Notes under the pieces: model-generated
Databases searched by the model: none
What the model saw: the letters and a program-made list of their open reading frames with translations, nothing else
Told to the model about the DNA's origin: nothing
Source of the DNA: a bacterium CG2_30_54_10
GTDB lineage: Bacteria > Muiribacteriota > Ozemobacteria > Ozemobacterales > Ozemobacteraceae
DNA length: 5,519 nucleotides
Direction: 5' to 3'
Assembly: GCA_001872985.1 (NCBI GenBank)
Contig: MNYA01000465.1
Location: 1-5,519, forward strand
Shown: positions 5,477 through 5,519 of the stretch, piece by piece
Position numbering within the stretch: position 1 is the first letter of the stretch
How the letters are laid out: every line of letters begins with the position of its first letter
Made by a program: the position numbers and the translations under genes

Positions 5477-5519
5477 ACTATTCTTCTTTCACTTGATAGG
5501 AAGTTCAATTTTCCGCACT

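Noticed and set aside
5480..5508. Possible sigma-70-like promoter for the lipoprotein gene on the - strand (TTGAAC, 17 bp, AAGAAT)
   Set aside because: Only four of six bases match in each box, and a start about 7 nt downstream would put the 5' end on the Shine-Dalgarno itself.

Overview
The window holds the downstream part of a bacterial RiPP (ribosomally made, post-translationally modified peptide) maturation operon on the + strand, followed by a convergent lipoprotein gene on the - strand. The DNA is moderately GC-rich. The lipoprotein signal peptide and predicted lipid-anchored hydrolase fit a Gram-negative-type bacterium. I cannot name the organism from the sequence.

Layout. (1) 2..145 is the C-terminal tail of an unidentified ORF that begins outside the window; it ends in a tandem hexapeptide repeat (LSPLKE twice). 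(2) About 128..271 is a MITE-like insertion of about 144 bp, with 24-25 bp imperfect terminal inverted repeats (first 12 bp perfect at both ends) and an 8-bp flanking direct repeat, AAGAAGAT. Removing it in silico makes the upstream ORF end in LKEDS-stop, 18 nt before the next gene, so the insertion appears to have split an operon junction. (3) 304..1202 is a peptide arginase of the UPF0489/OspR type, interrupted by a -1 frameshift exactly on a T7 tract (792..798). (4) 1205..2563 is a PoyD/OspD-type radical SAM peptide epimerase. (5) 2556..4640 is a B12-binding radical SAM protein of the rSAM_ocin_1 family (RiPP C-methyltransferase type), overlapping the epimerase by 8 nt. (6) 4731..5465 on the - strand is a secreted lipoprotein with an alpha/beta-hydrolase (esterase/depolymerase-like) fold.

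Working together, the three maturation enzymes would put D-residues (epimerase), ornithine (arginase acting on Arg) and probably C-methyl groups (B12 radical SAM) into one ribosomal precursor. Arginase plus PoyD-type epimerase is the pairing known from landornamide (OspR/OspD). No convincing complete precursor, leader peptidase or exporter is visible here; they should lie upstream, and the truncated ORF at the left edge is the best precursor candidate in view. The frameshift and the insertion may mean the arginase step is being lost, is expressed by recoding, or that one base is a sequencing error.
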